A stretch of DNA of 64,000 nt from Sphingobium estronivorans (GCF_008692605.1 NZ_LFCT01000023.1:1-64000), one strand, 5' to 3'; shown: positions 26,476 to 35,402, numbered from the stretch's first letter. Translations and numbers: made by a program. Notes: generated by a model not told the origin, from the letters alone.

Positions 26476-27444
26476 ATGAATATCATGCGGGATTTTCGGT
26501 CCGAAGTTGATTTGAAGCTGCGCATCGCCCGGAAATGGCGGGAGGCCGAAGGGGTCGAGGCGATTGAGCTTGAAGCGCCGCACGGTGAGGATTTGCCTGA
26601 ATGGAGTCCGGGCGCGCATATTGACCTGTTCGTGCAGGATGGCAGCGCCCGGCAATATTCCCTGTGCGGCGATCCCGCGAACCGAAAGGTTTGGCGCATC
26701 GCGATCCTGCGTGAAGAGGATGGCCGGGGCGGATCGCGCTGGCTGTGCGACAAGGTGAAGGAAGGCGATGTGCTGAGGACGCGCGGCCCCCGCAATCACT
26801 TCCCCTTTGACAGGGCGTCATCCTACCTGTTCATCGCGGGCGGCATAGGGATAACGCCGCTGCTGCCTATGATTGCGGCGGCGAAGGCGGCCGGAGCGGA
26901 CTATCGCATCGCCTATGGCGGCCGGAGCCGGGCGTCCATGGCTTTCCTCGACGCGATCGAGGCAGAGCGGGAACGCGCCGCCATTTGCCCGCTGTCAACG
27001 GGGCAGTTGGATCTTGACAGGCTTCTTGCCGATCCGGGGACGGACAGGCTCGTTTATTGTTGCGGCCCAGGTGGCTTGCTGGACGCCTTGCAGGAAAAGT
27101 CCCGACACTGGCCGTCGGGAAGCGTGCGGATCGAGCGTTTCAGCCCCAAGGCACAGGTCGATCAATCGCCGGACAGGGCGTTCGAAGTCGAGCTTGCGAA
27201 AAGCGGCCGCGTTTTCGCGGTTCCCACAAGCCGGAGCCTGCTCGAAGTGCTGGAGGAAGCCGGCGCGGACGTCGTTAGCTCCTGCGGCGAGGGCACGTGC
27301 GGCTCATGCCTGACGCCGGTCCTGTCAGGCGAACTGGAGCACAGGGATTCTGTCCTGACCGAAGAGGAGCGGGCGCGTGGCGACTGCCTGATGGTTTGTG
27401 TGTCGCGTTGCCACAGTTCCAGACTGGTCCTCGACATCGCGTGA
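26476..27444 (+). CDS. PDR/VanB-type oxidoreductase (FMN, NAD, C-terminal 2Fe-2S)
   Basis: The 322-residue protein has the domain order of phthalate dioxygenase reductase and VanB. An FMN-binding barrel (RQYSLCGDPANRKVWRIAIL) is followed by an NAD domain (FIAGGIGITPLLPMIAAAK, VYCCGPGGLLDAL) and a C-terminal plant-type ferredoxin with SSCGEGTCGSCLTPVL and a fourth Cys in LMVCVSRC. GAGGAT upstream sets the ATG at 26476. It passes electrons from NAD(P)H to an oxygenase. The next gene is a P450, but the VanA-like Rieske oxygenase at 32033 is the more usual partner type, so it may serve either or both. Confidence 0.88.
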   Translation: MNIMRDFRSEVDLKLRIARKWREAEGVEAIELEAPHGEDLPEWSPGAHIDLFVQDGSARQYSLCGDPANRKVWRIAILREEDGRGGSRWLCDKVKEGDVLRTRGPRNHFPFDRASSYLFIAGGIGITPLLPMIAAAKAAGADYRIAYGGRSRASMAFLDAIEAERERAAICPLSTGQLDLDRLLADPGTDRLVYCCGPGGLLDALQEKSRHWPSGSVRIERFSPKAQVDQSPDRAFEVELAKSGRVFAVPTSRSLLEVLEEAGADVVSSCGEGTCGSCLTPVLSGELEHRDSVLTEEERARGDCLMVCVSRCHSSRLVLDIA

Positions 27445-27527
27445 TCCGGGTCCGGGCGACAGCCGACGTCGGCGTTCGCGTTGCCCGCATCCAATAGCAG
27501 CAACAATGGCAAGGCGTAGGAGAAATA

Positions 27528-28718
27528 ATGATGTCGGAATTTGATCCGCTGGCGGCCATGGCCGAAATGGAGACCAATCCAAGCATTGAGGCGGCGGACA
27601 TATATGGCGATGTGCTTTCCCGATGCCCGGTGAGCCGCACGCACATCAACAATGCCCAGGTCGAGTGGTGGGGCGCCTACGGCTATGACGAGCTTTTGAG
27701 CGTTCTCAAGAATTTTCGCGCGATGAGCAGCACGGTCGGTGTGGACGAAAGAGGATTGCCGACGATCATTCCGCTGTTTGCCGATCCGCCGCTTCACACC
27801 GGCTTTCGCAAGCTGCTCAATCCGAGCTTCCCGCCCGCTGTCGTCGGCCGGATCGAAGGGGACATCCGGGTTTTTGCGAACGAGATGATCGATGACATGG
27901 TCGCCAAGCGCGACGTCGATTTCCATGAAGAATTCGGATCGAAATTCCCGACCCGTGTTCTGTGCCGCTTCCTGGGTGTGCCCGACGAAGACTGGCCCAT
28001 TCACTACAAGTTCGTATCGGACAATGACCGGCTGAGCACGGCGTTCACCAATCCTGCCGCGGGGATGGCGAAGTCCATCCTGGCTGAGTTCGTGCCCTAC
28101 GTCAGAAAGATCATCGCCTTTCGACGCGAAAATCCGGCGGACAATATCATCAACAGCTTCGTCACCGGAGACGTCGAGGGGCGCAAGCTCGAAGAGCATG
28201 AGATTATTCATCTCGTCATTGCAATGATGCTGGCTGGACATGCGACGACAACCGCGGCGATCAGCAACTTCACGCTGCGCCTGGCAAGCGACCAGGCGTT
28301 GCAGGCCACATTGCGCGCCAACCCGAACCGTATTCCAGACGCGCTTGAGGAATCGCTCCGCATGGACGCGCCGCAACAAGCCCTGCTGCGCAAATGCCTG
28401 GTCGATACGGACGTGGGCGGCCAGACGATCAAGGCGGGGCAGTTCGTTCTGACCAACTATGGTTCGGCGAACAATGATCCGCGGAAATTCGACCATCCAG
28501 AGACGTTCGACCTCGACCGGGCGGGCAAGGGCCATCTGTCCTTCGGCTTCGGAATGCATCAGTGCCTGGGTCAGCACCTCGCGCGTCTGGACATGCGGAT
28601 CGCAATCGAAACGCTGCTGGACAAGACTTCGTCCATCACGGTGAACGGGCCCGTGAAGCGCCGCACCTATCCGGTGCTCGCTCCGCTTGAACTACCGCTG
28701 CGCCTCGAACCGGCCTGA
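27528..28718 (+). CDS. cytochrome P450
   Basis: The 396-residue soluble bacterial P450 has the I-helix oxygen-activation motif MLAGHATTTAAI, the K-helix ExxR in EESLRMDAPQQALLRK and the heme-binding loop SFGFGMHQCLGQHLARLD with its axial Cys. AGGAG 5 bases before the ATG fixes the start. It is a type I (three-component) style P450, yet the adjacent reductase is a PDR type, as in the fused CYP116B enzymes, here as two separate proteins. No separate ferredoxin gene is in the cluster. The substrate is unknown. Confidence 0.9.
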   Translation: MMSEFDPLAAMAEMETNPSIEAADIYGDVLSRCPVSRTHINNAQVEWWGAYGYDELLSVLKNFRAMSSTVGVDERGLPTIIPLFADPPLHTGFRKLLNPSFPPAVVGRIEGDIRVFANEMIDDMVAKRDVDFHEEFGSKFPTRVLCRFLGVPDEDWPIHYKFVSDNDRLSTAFTNPAAGMAKSILAEFVPYVRKIIAFRRENPADNIINSFVTGDVEGRKLEEHEIIHLVIAMMLAGHATTTAAISNFTLRLASDQALQATLRANPNRIPDALEESLRMDAPQQALLRKCLVDTDVGGQTIKAGQFVLTNYGSANNDPRKFDHPETFDLDRAGKGHLSFGFGMHQCLGQHLARLDMRIAIETLLDKTSSITVNGPVKRRTYPVLAPLELPLRLEPA

Positions 28719-28731
28719 GCTTTGAAGATGT

Positions 28732-28763
28732 CCGGCTGCGCAAGCCTTGTTTTGCGCGGCCGG
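28732..28763. terminator. candidate bidirectional terminator hairpin
   Basis: A 12-base-pair stem with one wobble pair (CCGGCTGCGCAA and TTGCGCGGCCGG) and an 8-base loop lies between the convergent P450 and small membrane-protein genes. There is no T-tract, so termination is only likely, not shown. Confidence 0.4.
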
Positions 28764-28857
28764 GCCAATGTGCTATCATGCGGACCACCGCCGAGCGCTT
28801 GCCTTGATAGCCATATCGATGTGCCCCGCCTTCGGTCAGTTGGCGGGGATTTCTCGT

Positions 28858-29133
28858 TCAAATCCGGCTGCGGTCGAGAGCAGCCAGCCTGGCGTCAGGC
28901 TTTCGTACGTCAGGGTTGCCGCCGCAGTAGCGCGCCGACTGGACAGTCGCATTGCGATGCGAGGACCAGTGATGGGCGTGATCGTCCTTGCCGACGAAGA
29001 CATAGACGAGGCCCGCCAGCATCGCGCAGGCCGCCGCCGCAATGCCGCAGGCTAACAGCCTGGGGCTCCTGATGAAGTGGATGACGGCAAGGAGTTGCGA
29101 GATCGCGATCGCGCCCAGGATGCAGCAGGCCAT
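28858..29133 (-). CDS. small membrane protein, partner of LDI-like gene
   Basis: The 91-residue protein has two hydrophobic segments (residues about 3-21, ILGAIAISQLLAVIHF, and 28-48, ACGIAAAACAMLAGLVYVFV), then a histidine-rich stretch DDHAHHWSSH and a polar tail. Its ATG lies one base after the stop of the linalool dehydratase/isomerase-like gene, with GGGGGATAGG just before it, so the two are translationally linked. It may help assemble or stabilise the membrane enzyme. No known family recognised. Confidence 0.6.
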   Translation of the reverse strand: MACCILGAIAISQLLAVIHFIRSPRLLACGIAAAACAMLAGLVYVFVGKDDHAHHWSSHRNATVQSARYCGGNPDVRKPDARLAALDRSRI

Positions 29134-29134
29134 C

Positions 29135-31105
29135 CTATCCCCCAGCGCGGCTAATCAGCACAGGCGTCCGTCCGTCGAGCGGGATGGACAGCAGAAGGTG
29201 GCCGCTCTCATCGGCTCGATGAAGCTCTGCGCCGTCGTTGACGCGGTAGCTGGCGGACGGCACGAGATTTTCGATCGTGAGCCGCTGCGGCCCCGGGGCT
29301 GCGCCATTGTAGAGAACAAGGTTCAGCCCCTTCCCGTCGCTGACAGCCTTGCCGACCAGAACGTCCGGATAGCTGCAATTGGTCAGCTTGGGACCGGTCA
29401 CGGCATGGGGCCGGGGGCCGTTCGCGATCACGTCGCGCCAATCGTTTCGGCGAGACCAGCGCGCGGCGGCGAGCTTCACATTGGCGGAGTTGGAAGCCTT
29501 CTGATAGGAAAGACGATCATCGGATGCTTCCCGCTCGAGCAGATCGTCGGCGGTCGCCAGCGCGGCTACCCGCATTTCTTCGTCCCCCTGCTCCGCCGCC
29601 GCCTGGGCGATGCCGGCGAGCGTGTAGGCAGGGGACTTGCGGTAGTTGCCGAGGTCGATCTCTTTTGCCCAAGGGGTCGATAGCTCGACGCGGCCGTCCT
29701 TCAAGCTGATCATTTCGTCGCGCAACAGTGCGTAGGAACGCCGGGCGACTGCGGGGTTGAAGGCGTTGGCTATATAGGAAATGACTGCGCGGGTGGGCTG
29801 TTGCAGAATGGGGTTCGTCCGGGAAAAGCGGTGCAGGCCCGTCAGCGACGAGGTGAGGGCGGAAATTTCCCAGTCCGCTGCGGTGAATTCCTCGTCGAGC
29901 CTTTGCATGAAGAGGGCGTAGCTGCTTTCGAAATGCTCTGTGCCGTTGAGGCGATCATAGGGCATGAGCCCGCACATGGCGAATATATTGCAGATCGGGA
30001 ACGTCCAGAAGGGTTCGCATGGATAAAGACACAGGGCATTTGCATCGAAATTCCGGTTGATCACCCGGACGAAGCTGCCCGCATCATGGGCGAAGACCGC
30101 GTCCTTGTTCGCGAAGGGCCGGAACTTGAGCGCGCCATCCTGCTGATAGCGCAGGTCGCCCGTATTTGCCGCATAGACGGTAAGGGCAGGGAGCGACCAT
30201 CCGGTCAGCATCACATTGTCGGTCGCGATCGGATCGGGTTCCCATTGGAACTTGCTGGCGGCATATTGCCATTTCCAATAGCTGCATACTTCGGGAGCGG
30301 TCAGGCTTTCGATCGCATATCGCTGCGCGACGTTTAGATAGCCGTGGAAATTGGGCGTATAGGCATGTTGCAATTGCGCCAGCCCGTAACTGATCCAGTT
30401 CAGCTGATAGCGAAGCGCAGCGCCCTGAATATTGTCGATCCGGGTAAAGCCGTCGAAGCTGCCGACCGGCTGAAGAGCCAGATCGAAAAGATAGCGCGCC
30501 GCCTGAAGGGATTCGGGATCGAGTTCACGATGCGCTGCGTCCGGACGAGGACTTTGGAGGCTCCAGGCGTCCAATTGCTGTGCCATCGCCGGAACGGACC
30601 GCTCGCGTTCCTTCTTGCGAAGGGCGATTTGCGTGACGTCGCGCCTGCGCTGCACTTCTTGAAGAGCCCAGAAGCCCAGGGCCGACAGGACAACGATCCC
30701 CTGGCCAAGGCCGTCAGGCGGCCCGTCAGCCAGACCGACGGCAAGGAGGGAAGGGGCGATCCAGACCAGCAGCGGCACGATCATAAAACCGCTCATCATC
30801 CAGATGAACACGGCGAGGCGGAAAAGGAGGAGATTGGCAATGAAAGCCGCTATTCCCCAGCCGCCAAGCATCGCGTAACCGGCGCCCGGCGCCCAAAGGC
30901 TCCAGCCCAGCACTTCGGCGGAGGGGCCCGCATCCGCCACGCCCGTTAGGCGAAGCACGGTCGGGAACAGGCCGATCGCGCAAAGCGCGGCGTGGAAGCG
31001 GATCGTCCGCTGGCGCAGTCCTCTGGTGACCGGACCGGTGGTGCCCGGTGATTTTTGGGGAAGATGCAATCCATTGCCCAGGGAAAGCTGGCCGGCCATT
31101 TGCAT
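29135..31105 (-). CDS. linalool dehydratase/isomerase-like membrane protein
   Basis: The 656-residue protein has an N-terminal membrane domain (about residues 33-150, roughly four hydrophobic segments, including GGWGIAAFIANLLLFRLAVF) and a large soluble C-terminal domain (about 185-656). The C-terminal part looks like the alpha/alpha-barrel of linalool dehydratase/isomerase (Ldi of Castellaniella), with RYQLNWISYGLAQLQ and TDNVMLTGWSLPAL. The cysteine pair LYPCEPFWTFPICN (Cys363 and Cys372) has the nine-residue spacing of the catalytic Cys171/Cys180 of Ldi. Ldi hydrates, dehydrates and isomerises a tertiary allylic alcohol in the periplasm. The assignment rests on recalled motifs, and the other catalytic residues were not placed. 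Confidence 0.65.
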   Translation of the reverse strand: MQMAGQLSLGNGLHLPQKSPGTTGPVTRGLRQRTIRFHAALCAIGLFPTVLRLTGVADAGPSAEVLGWSLWAPGAGYAMLGGWGIAAFIANLLLFRLAVFIWMMSGFMIVPLLVWIAPSLLAVGLADGPPDGLGQGIVVLSALGFWALQEVQRRRDVTQIALRKKERERSVPAMAQQLDAWSLQSPRPDAAHRELDPESLQAARYLFDLALQPVGSFDGFTRIDNIQGAALRYQLNWISYGLAQLQHAYTPNFHGYLNVAQRYAIESLTAPEVCSYWKWQYAASKFQWEPDPIATDNVMLTGWSLPALTVYAANTGDLRYQQDGALKFRPFANKDAVFAHDAGSFVRVINRNFDANALCLYPCEPFWTFPICNIFAMCGLMPYDRLNGTEHFESSYALFMQRLDEEFTAADWEISALTSSLTGLHRFSRTNPILQQPTRAVISYIANAFNPAVARRSYALLRDEMISLKDGRVELSTPWAKEIDLGNYRKSPAYTLAGIAQAAAEQGDEEMRVAALATADDLLEREASDDRLSYQKASNSANVKLAAARWSRRNDWRDVIANGPRPHAVTGPKLTNCSYPDVLVGKAVSDGKGLNLVLYNGAAPGPQRLTIENLVPSASYRVNDGAELHRADESGHLLLSIPLDGRTPVLISRAGG

Positions 31106-31482
31106 TATCCTCCGTGATCGAGCCTACGCACTGGCACCTTGCCCTAAAGAAGATGAAATGGCATTTCAATGCTGATGACGATCTATGTTCGCCCGGCCCC
31201 TTGGTTTCTCCCCGAACTCGCGATAGTCCATCGGCTGGGCAGGGCGGGATGTTCGACAGGTCTTGACAGTTTTCACAGGCTCGCAGGGGACCGAAAGGCC
31301 CCCTGACACTCGGCACAAGCGGCGGGAAATGGCGCAAAAGCGTGGCTTTGAGGTCATGAACGCCCTTTATGAAGGTGCGAAAATTCGTCGTTTGCGACTT
31401 GTGGCCCGGCTGCGCATAATCCGTGCCAAGATAGCGCGAGTTTTGCCGCCGCGATCATAATTAGAGGATGTTGGAGGACTGC
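31106..31482. other. 377-base divergent promoter region
   Basis: It separates the LDI-like gene (minus) from the VOC-like gene (plus). Apart from the palindrome at 31155-31167 I see no further clear signal and no supported coding sequence. Confidence 0.4.
31155..31167. promoter_or_regulatory. putative operator, GAAAT-N3-ATTTC, copy 3
   Basis: ATGAAATggcATTTCAAT is the third copy of the palindrome found twice at 10.3-10.4 kb. It lies 49 bases upstream of the linalool dehydratase/isomerase-like start codon, a position overlapping a probable promoter. It suggests shared control of this gene with the two divergent operons at 10 kb. Confidence 0.5.
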
Positions 31483-31953
31483 ATGATTTTTCATAACTCC
31501 ATTCCGGCGACCGACCCGCAGAAGGTTGCCGAAGTGATCGCCGAAATTTGGGGCGGTAACGCCGAAGCTTTTCGCTTCCCCCCATGGCCTGGCGCTTATG
31601 TTGCGATCGCGGGGGATGAACGGGGAACCACGATGGAGGTTTATCCCCGCGAACAGACCATGGCGCCCGGGGAGGGGGAGGGAGCCGCCTGGGCGCGCCC
31701 TGACGAAAGCCCATCACAATATGTCGCGTTCCATGTCGCGACAATGTCCAACAAGACCGAAGACGAAATCCTGGCTATAGCAGAACGAGCAGGCTGGCGT
31801 GCGCTGCGTTGTTCGCGGGGCGACTTCTTCGATGTCATCGAGGTTTGGGTCGAAAACCGGATGTTGCTTGAAGTGCTTACGCCTGAAATGCAGGCCGATT
31901 ACAAGAAGAACGTCAATCTTGAAATGTGGCGGTGGACCAAATCTGAAAGCTGA
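31483..31953 (+). CDS. VOC-like hypothetical protein, 156 aa
   Basis: GGAGG lies 5 bases before the ATG at 31483, which is preferred to the ATG at 31468. The sequence MIFHNSIPATDPQKVAEVIA followed by beta strands such as GTTMEVYPREQ, QYVAFHVATMSNK and IEVWVENRMLLEVLTPEM has the look of a single vicinal-oxygen-chelate (glyoxalase-like) module. The His/Glu metal pattern is incomplete: His4 and His at VAFHV are present, and Glu in MLLEVLTPE. It may be a dioxygenase-like or binding protein; function not assigned. Confidence 0.55.
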   Translation: MIFHNSIPATDPQKVAEVIAEIWGGNAEAFRFPPWPGAYVAIAGDERGTTMEVYPREQTMAPGEGEGAAWARPDESPSQYVAFHVATMSNKTEDEILAIAERAGWRALRCSRGDFFDVIEVWVENRMLLEVLTPEMQADYKKNVNLEMWRWTKSES

Positions 31954-32032
31954 GATTCGGTCGATACCGTTCCATTTCAAAATTGCTCCGGGAATTTACA
32001 AGAACAGTAGTCCTTCCGGAGGGGAGACCCAA

Positions 32033-33106
32033 ATGTATCCATTCTCCAAAGATGTGTATGCGGCAAAAAATTGCTGGTATGTCGCTTCTTTTTCCCGGGA
32101 CGTTACCCGTTCCCCTCTTGAGCGCTGGTTGCTGGATCAGCCCGTCGTCCTGTATCGTCGGGAGAATGGTGAAGTCGTCGCGCTAGAGGGGCGTTGCGCC
32201 CACCGTCATTTCCCTCTTGCGGAAGGGAAGGTGATCGGCGACAATCTTCAGTGCCCCTACCACGGTTTCACTTACGCGCCGGACGGGCAGGCGGTGCGGA
32301 TACCCTCGCAAGAACGCCCTTCAAGCCGGTGCGGTATCAAATCCTATCCGACGGTTGAAAAATGGCGCTGGATCTGGATCTGGATGGGAGACCCCGTCCT
32401 TGCCGACCCCGGCCTCATCCCAGATCATTATGCAATCGGCCTGGAAGGCGACGACCTGACCACCGACGATGCGTATCACGGAGAGATTGAGGCGCGTTAC
32501 CAGTTGATCCATGACAATTTGATGGATCTGACCCATGTCGCTTTTCTGCACAGAAACACGTTGGGTGGCGGGGGCGACGATTCCGCGACGGCGAAAGTTT
32601 CGGAACGTGAGGGCGAGGGGTGGCTGGAAGCGGAACGGATCATCCGCGATGTTCCCACCGTGCCTCATTTCGCCGCGTATCTCGGATATGCGGGGAATTG
32701 CGACCGGCATATCGGTCAGCGTTTCTACCTTCCTGCGCTCCATCATGGATGGGACAAATATCTTTATCCAGAGGGCCATCCCGAGGCAGGCAAGATGTTC
32801 GGGATGCTTCAGGTCTATCACGCGATCACCCCGGCTCGGCGCAATTCGGCGCACTACTTCTTCGCCACCGCCAGGAATTTCGGCAGGGAGGCACATGAGG
32901 AGATGAGAGCTGCGACAATAGCTGTGATCCAGGAGGACGTGTGGGGGCTTTGCCACGTCGAACGGATGCTCCAGGCGTGCCACGGCAATGTGCCGCGCGA
33001 ATACAGCGCGCGGACCGATACACAGCAGCTTTTGGCGAGGCGCAAGCTGGAACAGCTTATCCTCAGAGAGAATGAAGCCCTTTGCGAAGAAAGGATTATG
33101 GAATGA
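32033..33106 (+). CDS. VanA-like Rieske oxygenase
   Basis: The 357-residue protein has an N-terminal Rieske 2Fe-2S domain (GRCAHRHFPLAEG then LQCPYHGFTYAPDG). The catalytic domain holds the mononuclear-iron motif HDNLMDLTHVAFLHR, and a late acidic residue in IQEDVWGLCHVERM is likely the third ligand. This is the homotrimeric, alpha-only class typified by vanillate O-demethylase, which uses a VanB-type reductase such as the one at 26476. A GGAGGGGAG site precedes the ATG. Members demethylate or hydroxylate aromatic acids and related compounds. Its stop overlaps the next start by 4 bases. Confidence 0.9.
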   Translation: MYPFSKDVYAAKNCWYVASFSRDVTRSPLERWLLDQPVVLYRRENGEVVALEGRCAHRHFPLAEGKVIGDNLQCPYHGFTYAPDGQAVRIPSQERPSSRCGIKSYPTVEKWRWIWIWMGDPVLADPGLIPDHYAIGLEGDDLTTDDAYHGEIEARYQLIHDNLMDLTHVAFLHRNTLGGGGDDSATAKVSEREGEGWLEAERIIRDVPTVPHFAAYLGYAGNCDRHIGQRFYLPALHHGWDKYLYPEGHPEAGKMFGMLQVYHAITPARRNSAHYFFATARNFGREAHEEMRAATIAVIQEDVWGLCHVERMLQACHGNVPREYSARTDTQQLLARRKLEQLILRENEALCEERIME

Positions 33107-34323
33107 CCGTCGAGGTCTTGAAGCGTTCGGATGTGGCGAAGCCGACTGTCGAAGAGCTTGTTCAGCGCGCGCGCGACTTGCGTCCGGAACTGTCTGCCCG
33201 CACGCAGCAGACGGAACGCGACGGGCGGGTTTCTGAAGAGCTGACCGGCCTCGTGAAGGGGGCCGGACTCAACAGGGTGAGCCAGCCGACGGCCTTTGGC
33301 GGTTTCGGCTACGGACCGAGCGCGGTGTTCAAAGTCACCTATGAGATGGCCCGCGCCTGCCCCAGCACTTCCTGGTGCACGATGGTAGCGAACAGCAACG
33401 CTTGGTTCGCTTCCTATTGGCCCGAAGAGGTGCAACGCGACATCTGGGGAGCCGACCCCACGACCATGGTTGTCATTTCGGGAATCCCGGTTGGCAAGGG
33501 CCGCAAGGTAGAGGGCGGCTATGAGATATGGGGTGCATGGCCTTGGGCCAGCAATAGCGACAATTGCGACTGGGCGATCATTTCATGCGCGATCGCGGAC
33601 ACGGAAGAGGATAAGCCCGAAACCCAATGGTTCATCGTTCCGATGACTGAACTGCTCATCGACCAGGATAGCTGGGACATGGCCGGGATGCAGGGGACGG
33701 GCAGCAAGACGATGCTGCGTAAGGAACCGCTGTTCGTGCCGGAAGTCCGGCGGGTGAAATTGGCCGAGGTAGTGGCGGAAGCTACGCCCGGAAGCACGAT
33801 TTGCGGCAATGACCTGGCCCGCTACAATTTCGCGACGCTGAGCGGCGTGGTGTTGCTGGGCCCGGTGCTCGGCATGGCGCGCGGAGCTCTCGACGCCTTT
33901 GTGGAAGCGATGCGGTCGAAGGTGAAGACGTCGCTCGTCGCGGGTGCGTCCACCACGGCGGGCGCGACGCCGGCGGTGCAGATGCGGGTCGCGGACGCAT
34001 CGGCGCGGATCGACGCCGCGATAGCGCTGCTGCTGTCAAGCGTCGAACCGTTCGAGGCGAAAGTCGTGTCGGGCGAGACCGTCAGCGTGGAGGAGCGCGT
34101 CCGCATTCGTCGCAACATCGGATTTGCAGCTCGGCAGGCGTTCGAAGCGATCAATATCCTGTCGGAAGGCGCGGGCTCGTCTTCCTTCGCAAGCAAAGCC
34201 ATGTTCCAGCGCTTCTGGCGGGACTTGTCGGTCGGCGTGCGCCATGTGACGCTGGACACCGATTCGATCTACCTGATGTACGGACAGGAGCAATTCGGCC
34301 TGCCGCCGCAGGGAGCCTATTAA
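33103..34323 (+). CDS. flavin-dependent monooxygenase, HsaA/acyl-CoA-dehydrogenase-fold
   Basis: The 406-residue protein has the acyl-CoA-dehydrogenase fold of group D flavoprotein monooxygenases (HsaA, HpaB-type, dibenzothiophene monooxygenase). Visible family segments are PTAFGGFGYGPSAVFKVTYE, CPSTSWCTMVANSNAWFASY, WPWASNSDNCDWAIIS and a C-terminal GAGSSSFASKAMFQRFWRDL. The ATG at 33103 overlaps the Rieske stop (ATGA). Such enzymes hydroxylate a phenol ortho to the hydroxyl using reduced FMN/FAD from a separate reductase; the HpaC-like gene at 43925 fits that role. Confidence 0.83.
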   Translation: MTVEVLKRSDVAKPTVEELVQRARDLRPELSARTQQTERDGRVSEELTGLVKGAGLNRVSQPTAFGGFGYGPSAVFKVTYEMARACPSTSWCTMVANSNAWFASYWPEEVQRDIWGADPTTMVVISGIPVGKGRKVEGGYEIWGAWPWASNSDNCDWAIISCAIADTEEDKPETQWFIVPMTELLIDQDSWDMAGMQGTGSKTMLRKEPLFVPEVRRVKLAEVVAEATPGSTICGNDLARYNFATLSGVVLLGPVLGMARGALDAFVEAMRSKVKTSLVAGASTTAGATPAVQMRVADASARIDAAIALLLSSVEPFEAKVVSGETVSVEERVRIRRNIGFAARQAFEAINILSEGAGSSSFASKAMFQRFWRDLSVGVRHVTLDTDSIYLMYGQEQFGLPPQGAY

Positions 34324-34337
34324 GGCCGTCGATCCAA

Positions 34338-34380
34338 GCGCCGCGCCGGGTTGCCCGGCCGGCGCCTGAATGAATTTTTT
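34338..34380 (+). terminator. hairpin with T-run after HsaA-like gene
   Basis: GCGCCG and CGGCGC arms enclose an inner CCGGG-TTG-CCCGG hairpin at 34338-34365. Six T follow at 34375-34380. It lies 15 bases past the monooxygenase stop and suggests full or partial termination before the hydrolase gene at 34596. Confidence 0.45.
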
Positions 34381-34595
34381 CAGATGTCGGGAGGCGGCGG
34401 AGAACGCAGTCATCCCTGCAGAGGCTAAGGCCTTGGAACCAAGTCTTTGCCGGTCGGATATCCACCCCGTGTTTCGCGGTCCGCCGCACGAATTTCCTTC
34501 ATGGCGCTGCGAAATCAATTCGCTTCTTCGGTCGCGGTTGGGATGGCAAGAAAATGTTCAACTCATCTAATTCTATGAGAGGCTCTGTAGGAGCA

Positions 34596-35402
34596 ATGAC
34601 CACCGAGAGTTTTGCCGTCGCCGCGGATGGAACCAGATTGAAATACAAGGTGCGCGGTTCAGGGCCGATCCGTTTCGCGCTGACCCATTCGCTGGCGATG
34701 GATGGCAGGTTCTGGGATCGCCTGGTCGAGGCGCTGGGCAACGAGGTTGCCGTCCTGACATGGGACTGCCGGGGCCATGGTGGTTCGGACAAGCCGGCCG
34801 GCCCCTACCGGATCGCAACTTTCGGCGACGATCTGGCGGCGGTTTTCGACGCAGCGGGTTGGGACCGCGCGATCTGCGCCGGGGCTTCGATGGGAGGTAC
34901 GGTGACGCTCGCCTTCGCCGCGCGGCATCCCGAGCGCGTGATCGGTCTGGGCCTCATCGACACCACGGCGTCCTACGGTGAGGGCGCTCCGCAAGCGTGG
35001 GAAGAACGGGCGCAAAAGGCGCGGGAGGCGGGCCTGGCATCGCTGACGGCCTTCCAAGTGACGCGCTGGTTCAGCGATGACTTCCGTGCCGCGAACCCGG
35101 AACTGGTCGAAACATGCGTCAGCATCTTCTGCGCGAACGACATTGACGCTTATGTCGAAACCTGCCGGATGCTGGGTTCGGCGGACCTGGTGGCCACTTT
35201 GCCGGCCATTTCCGTGCCTGCCATGATCCTGGTGGGCGACGAGGATTACGCGACGCCGCCAGTGATGGCGGAGCAGATGCACGGCCTCACCAAAGGTTCG
35301 TCGCTGGAGGTCATTCCGGGTGCGCGTCATCTGACGCCGCTTGAATGCCCCCACCTGATCGCCGACCGGCTGCTCACTCTCGCGCGGAAGGTGGAAGCGT
35401 GA
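34596..35402 (+). CDS. alpha/beta hydrolase, 3-oxoadipate enol-lactonase-like
   Basis: The 268-residue alpha/beta hydrolase resembles PcaD: VAADGTRLKYKVRGSGPIRF, LTWDCRGHGGSDKPAGPY, the nucleophile Ser in CAGASMGGTVTLAFAAR, Asp in ILVGDEDYATPP and His in GARHLTPLECPH. A TAGGAG ribosome site sets the ATG at 34596. In protocatechuate catabolism the family opens 3-oxoadipate enol-lactone, but the fold is shared by many C-C and ester hydrolases. The stop overlaps the next GTG start, tying it to the molybdenum hydroxylase genes. Confidence 0.78.
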   Translation: MTTESFAVAADGTRLKYKVRGSGPIRFALTHSLAMDGRFWDRLVEALGNEVAVLTWDCRGHGGSDKPAGPYRIATFGDDLAAVFDAAGWDRAICAGASMGGTVTLAFAARHPERVIGLGLIDTTASYGEGAPQAWEERAQKAREAGLASLTAFQVTRWFSDDFRAANPELVETCVSIFCANDIDAYVETCRMLGSADLVATLPAISVPAMILVGDEDYATPPVMAEQMHGLTKGSSLEVIPGARHLTPLECPHLIADRLLTLARKVEA

